Under the pieces are notes generated by a model. The model did not search any database. It saw nothing but the letters and a program-made list of their open reading frames with translations, and had not been told where the DNA came from. From NCBI GenBank assembly GCA_021397835.1, contig JAJFZO010000537.1, forward strand, positions 1,364,001-1,428,000: a DNA stretch of 64,000 bases, written 5' to 3'. Positions 60,101-64,000 of this stretch are shown here, piece by piece (the stretch's first letter is position 1; each line of letters opens with the position of its first letter). Position numbers and translations under genes: made by a program. Source of the stretch: Moringa oleifera (lineage: Eukaryota; Streptophyta; Magnoliopsida; Brassicales; Moringaceae).

Positions 60101-60318
60101 AATATGGATACAGTCTATACAAGATTACCCTAATGAAGCAGGAAGGAATTTGACATGGATATATGCTGTGCATCACACTTGAACTGAAGACATGGCTAAA
60201 AAAGTTCAAACACAGATGAGTGAATGTGATAGCATAAATAACATCTATAATAGGCTCGCAAAATTATGACTATAGATTGTCCCCACGAGTGAGACTCGGG
60301 AACAAGCACTAATCTCAT
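54191..60318. other. AT-rich intergenic DNA and LPAT2-type 3' UTR
   Basis: No credible gene. Small features: two units of TGGTGCTACT(C/T)TAGTGCA near 57299-57355, and AAAATATATCAATCTT-type repeats near 58880-59005. The part next to 60318 is probably the 3' UTR of the minus-strand acyltransferase gene. Short open frames here are A/T-biased and look random. Confidence 0.45.
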
Positions 60319-61902
60319 CTACTGCTGTTTATCTTGTGCCATCTGTGATGGCTCTCCACCATATTTGCTCTTTGATGGAGCAACCTTGGCAGGGGTTGAT
60401 CGTTCTGACTGAGAGAATCGAATCAAGATCTGCATAAGGACAGTAACAAGGGCCAAACCCAGGGCTGAGAACCCAATACCATTCCAGGAGGATAGAAAGG
60501 CCGACCATCGTAGAAATTTCAAAGCCCCGAAAGTAACTAGGCATGCCCAAGAGAAAACCACCTAAGTACAAGGTTCACGATTAATTAAATATATGGTGGC
60601 CACAATGCCAGAGCAAGGATAAAAGATGTCCCTATGGACCCTATCAAAGATAATTAAGCAGAGGCTAGCATATTTTTAACCAGTATCTCACCACAAGAGA
60701 CTTCATTGGCCGACCAATATCCTGCAATTCTTGGTCACTGAAGGTGTCCTCAGCTATATGTTTGTCCAATAACACGTCCTGGTATATAACAAATCAAACA
60801 CCAACAAACTCAGAACTGATGCATAAATAACTGCAAGCAGAGCAGATTTATTATAGGCGAAAGACCGTCAGACCTTTTCTTTTCATGTTTAAAGGTAGTA
60901 GTTTCAAGCTTGTCTGATTGTACTACGACAAAGACAGCATTATACAAAACATCACACTCACCTTGGCAGCGAATTGGTCTCTACACCATTGGGCGACATC
61001 ATCATCTGATTCAGGCAAATCCTTCATCAAATGCCGCCTGAGATGCACATGGACCTGAAAGGGAGTAACCACCGAATCTTGTTTTAACTAAGCAGACACA
61101 ATAGTTTGCATATGGTTTGATTTCACCAACCAACATAATCAAACCTGAATCACTCAAAGATGCTTAAAAATGAATTGGGAAAACCAACATCAAAGTTGTT
61201 GCCATCTATCTCTGAACTTATAAATGAGTTCAGAAAATAAATGCTTGAAAATTAAAACCACATCACCAATTGCACCTTTTGAACTTTCTTGCATCAAATA
61301 CTGCATAATTGCACAAAAATTATAATAATGAAAAGTTGATGGCCAAACTCTACACTCAGACAGCCTACAGATCATTTGCTATCACAGAACACGCATAATG
61401 CAACAGTAAGTGGCCCCTCATAAAAAATGTTCTTCAATTTCCATTCCCATCAGTAGTATTATCTCTAATACATTTAATGGAATTTCAAAATTGTGTTTAT
61501 GCTTGAGATGAAACTAACAACCATGGTCGAAATTGGTCTACGTTCCTGAATGATAGGAAGAGACAATAACAATAGTTAAAGCAAGAAAAAGAAGTATAAG
61601 TCAATCACAATTTTCTCATCCTTAATTTACGCTGGCAGTAACAATGACCCATAATCGTATAGGTCCAAATATGATACAAAGGTACCAAGCATGCAAATAT
61701 GCACAAATTCACTAATCACAATGACATGTAAACTGCTTATGCAGCTGAGAGAAAATCTCAAATTCTTTTAGCTCACCACAGATGGCTGCCCCTTAAATAG
61801 TCTGAGCATTGTAGGTTGAGAAGATGATTTAGGAATAGCAACCGTGACATCATAAATGGCTGGGACAAATGAGCGCATATGGCTAACTGCAGAAACAAAA
61901 CC
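60319..61902 (-). CDS. LPAT2: 1-acyl-sn-glycerol-3-phosphate acyltransferase, LPAT2-type (3' part; 4 exons)
   Basis: Lysophosphatidate acyltransferase makes phosphatidic acid from lysophosphatidic acid and acyl-CoA at the ER. Exons in transcript order: 61902-61777, 61054-60962, 60778-60692, 60561-60319. All have GT-AG edges and phase 0 joins. They give 182 residues and a stop codon (TAG, 60319-60321). The protein starts at [20 protein letters not shown], runs through [15 protein letters not shown] and [19 protein letters not shown], and ends with two hydrophobic segments and a polar tail ([16 protein letters not shown]...). This matches the C-terminal half of plant LPAT2/LPAT3, usually about 390 residues. 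The catalytic NHxxxxD and EGTR motifs belong to earlier exons. I did not find these in 61903-64000, so the gene continues past the window edge behind an intron of at least 2.1 kb. LPAT2 versus LPAT3 is not fully settled. Confidence 0.9.
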
Positions 61903-64000
61903 CTGAAAACAACAACATTGAGTTTAATATATTTGCTCTACCCTGTGACATGTAATGATAGGTAGATAAGATGAAGGAACTTGCATGTATGAAGCTGAAT
62001 TAAAAAATAAAAATGAAATTTAAAAACTAAGAGAACAAAATGAAATTTAAAAACTAAGAGTATAAAATGAAATTTAGAAACTAAGAGCATTACGAGGATT
62101 GTGGATTGCAAAGGTTTCCACCTTACAAGTTTACAATGATCAACAATGGGACTAATTGAGCACCTATTCAATTAGCCAAGAAACTTAAGGAACTCCAACC
62201 GCATGGAACTGTAAAGTATTTGGGCTGCTAAAAGAAGACTTCTTGATGTTAAACTGAAGCATATGTTCAGTTGCAGGAGCTGTCACTAAACGAGTTAGAA
62301 TTATTCAGTTACAAAAACCAAACTATGTTGAGTATCATGGATCATGTGTAAAAACAAAGTGGTGCAGCAAACAACTAAAACTCTTCACTCAAAGCAGAAT
62401 CCATATACATGCAAGCAGCATGAAACCAGATAAGATTCGTTTGACAAGGGAAAAAGGTACCTAAGAAACAAGGACAAATGGTATCATTCAAGCACAGTGC
62501 AAGACACTTGATTTGACCTATCTAAATCAAACAGAATCATCTTGTGCTTGGCAGTTGCTGGGGAACTTTCATCAAATTCAAGTGCCAAGGCTACAGGAAA
62601 AAGGTATGTTGCCTGATGTTGGTGTTGTAAACAATAAAGAATTACTCAAAATATATATTTCTACTGTGTCCTCCGTATTTGTTTTTTAAATAGACTTAAG
62701 TTCTTCAGGAAACAACTCTGTGAACATCACAATGCGCAAAAATTGAAGATATCTCATTTGCCTGGACCAGAAAAGATGCCAGGACCGCGATGCCACATTA
62801 CAAGGGCATAGGTGTCTATGAAGCCACTCTGAAACACGCTAAATATTAATTACATGTGGTGTATATTAGTATCATTTCCTCTGATTTAGCATAATGCTAC
62901 CATCCTAACGGGCCTCGTAAGTGGCATTCCTGCAATGATCTTTCTTGCTTATCCAACTTACAAATTAGATTAGAAGCTGACTGCAAGTGCACCAGCACAC
63001 CCCATTAAATTCTAAGAAAGGCACTTTTCAGGTAATCTTAAATAAAAATGATAAGCCTTAATTCTACAAGTTCCACAACTTCAATCTCTTAAAAAAAAAT
63101 AGAAGGACAATTTTCCCTTAAATTGCATCCCCTTTTCCAATAACCCTACAAGTCCTAGAAAGCAAAGGTACCTACTGGGCACTAACTTGCACATCACAAT
63201 AACCAGGCAGACACCTACAAACACTCAGCAGAAACCTAGAAAAGAATCCCCAATTAAACAATAGTAATCAGAAGAAGAACAACAACAACAATATTAAATC
63301 TTGAGAATCTTCTTGTTCTACTAATGAAAATTGAGTCGAAGTCTCTCAACCTACTCATCATCAGATCCCCTCACGTGTATTCCCAGGTACCAACCATCAA
63401 GCTATACAACTCCATGTACCTTTGTTTAGATGGGTTGATCGATGTTCCCCAATCAGAAACAAAGCAAATTGACTTAACAGACATACGAACAAATTACTGT
63501 TCAGCCCTATTCTTGATCAAATTAGTCAATAAATTATCCCATCAATTCTCCAGCTTCAAGTAATATTCTATATGACCTACTGCATATCATTAAAACGCAG
63601 ATCAGATAGTCCATTTTTGTCAACAGTTTTCATTTTTCTATAAATTGTTTTCTTACACATTAACAATCAGAAAAACTAAGCTCATGATTTGTTTAGCTGA
63701 TCTTGTATAGATGGAGGAAACCTTCTGAGACTTGTGAAGCAATGGGAATGGGACAAACAGGACAATGAATCAATATATCCATCAATACATGATCCAAATT
63801 ATATATGGCCCTATTCAAGGATTTAAATTCTCTCTCAAAATTTAGCACATTCCCTTTTTAATCTCCAAGACACTTCCAAATTTGTTTAAGATGATTATTT
63901 CTAAACAAGCAAGATCATTAGAAGGAATTCATTGATATTAGGTTACAAAGAATAATAACATAAACAATCCAACAAAAGCAATCTGGCAATATTAGGTTAA
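61903..64000 (-). other. Partial intron of the LPAT2-type gene
   Basis: No exon could be recognised here on either strand. I looked for the LPAT segment expected just upstream (EGTRF...PRNVLIPRTK) and did not see it. The stretch is therefore read as one long intron running out of the window. It holds a three-copy 27-bp tandem repeat and otherwise ordinary AT-rich sequence. Confidence 0.6.
62010..62090. repeat. 27-bp tandem repeat, three copies
   Basis: Three head-to-tail units at 62010-62036, 62037-62063 and 62064-62090, each close to AAAATGAAATTTAAAAACTA followed by AGAG and three variable bases. Units differ at only a few positions. Lies in the partial LPAT2-type intron. Confidence 0.9.

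Noticed and set aside
1..64000. CRISPR arrays, operons, tRNA or rRNA genes
   Set aside because: I looked for spaced direct repeats, tRNA-like arms and rRNA wording and saw none; the window is eukaryotic nuclear DNA. A tRNA or covariance-model scan was not possible here.

Overview
This is a plant nuclear genomic window, most likely from a eudicot. It is AT-rich, has intron-split genes with GT-AG junctions, and carries many decayed plant-type transposable elements. No prokaryotic, CRISPR or organellar feature was seen. The species cannot be named from the sequence alone.

Two real protein-coding genes are visible, both on the minus strand. (1) The centre (17374-44717) holds a complete gene for the largest subunit of RNA polymerase I (NRPA1/RPA190). 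I rebuilt it by hand as 21 coding exons with a continuous reading frame of 1714 codons plus stop. It has the zinc-binding clamp head, the NADFDGD catalytic loop, the bridge helix, the trigger loop and a long acidic insert in the jaw. (2) The right edge (60319-61902) holds the last four coding exons of an LPAT2-type 1-acyl-sn-glycerol-3-phosphate acyltransferase. Its 5' part lies beyond the window. The two genes have unrelated jobs: rRNA synthesis and ER phospholipid synthesis.

The left flank (about 1-15.4 kb) is retrotransposon debris. At 5.2-14.1 kb lies a very decayed but nearly collinear Ty3/gypsy element: DUF7745-like ORF, gag, protease, reverse transcriptase, RNase H, a second RNase H, integrase. 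The double RNase H points to the Tat lineage. A degenerate tandem array follows at 15.0-15.4 kb. The stretch 15.7-17.3 kb is unassigned.

The NRPA1 introns are swollen by insertions. Intron 15 has an internally deleted Ty3/gypsy element with both LTRs, in gene orientation. Intron 16 has a deleted Ty1/copia element with both LTRs, in antisense orientation. Intron 7 has a possible TRIM element next to a dispersed AT-rich repeat. Intron 6 has a run of 48 G.

The intergenic region 45-60 kb is very AT-rich. It holds more copies of the dispersed repeat, including an inverted pair at 49.3-50.3 kb, and a dead Mutator-like (MULE) transposase at 51.7-54.2 kb.

I found no convincing new multi-gene system. 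The best leads are lineage-specific inserts in NRPA1, the nested intronic elements around the bridge-helix exon, the dispersed AT-rich repeat family, the poly-G run and the unassigned block beyond the NRPA1 3' end.
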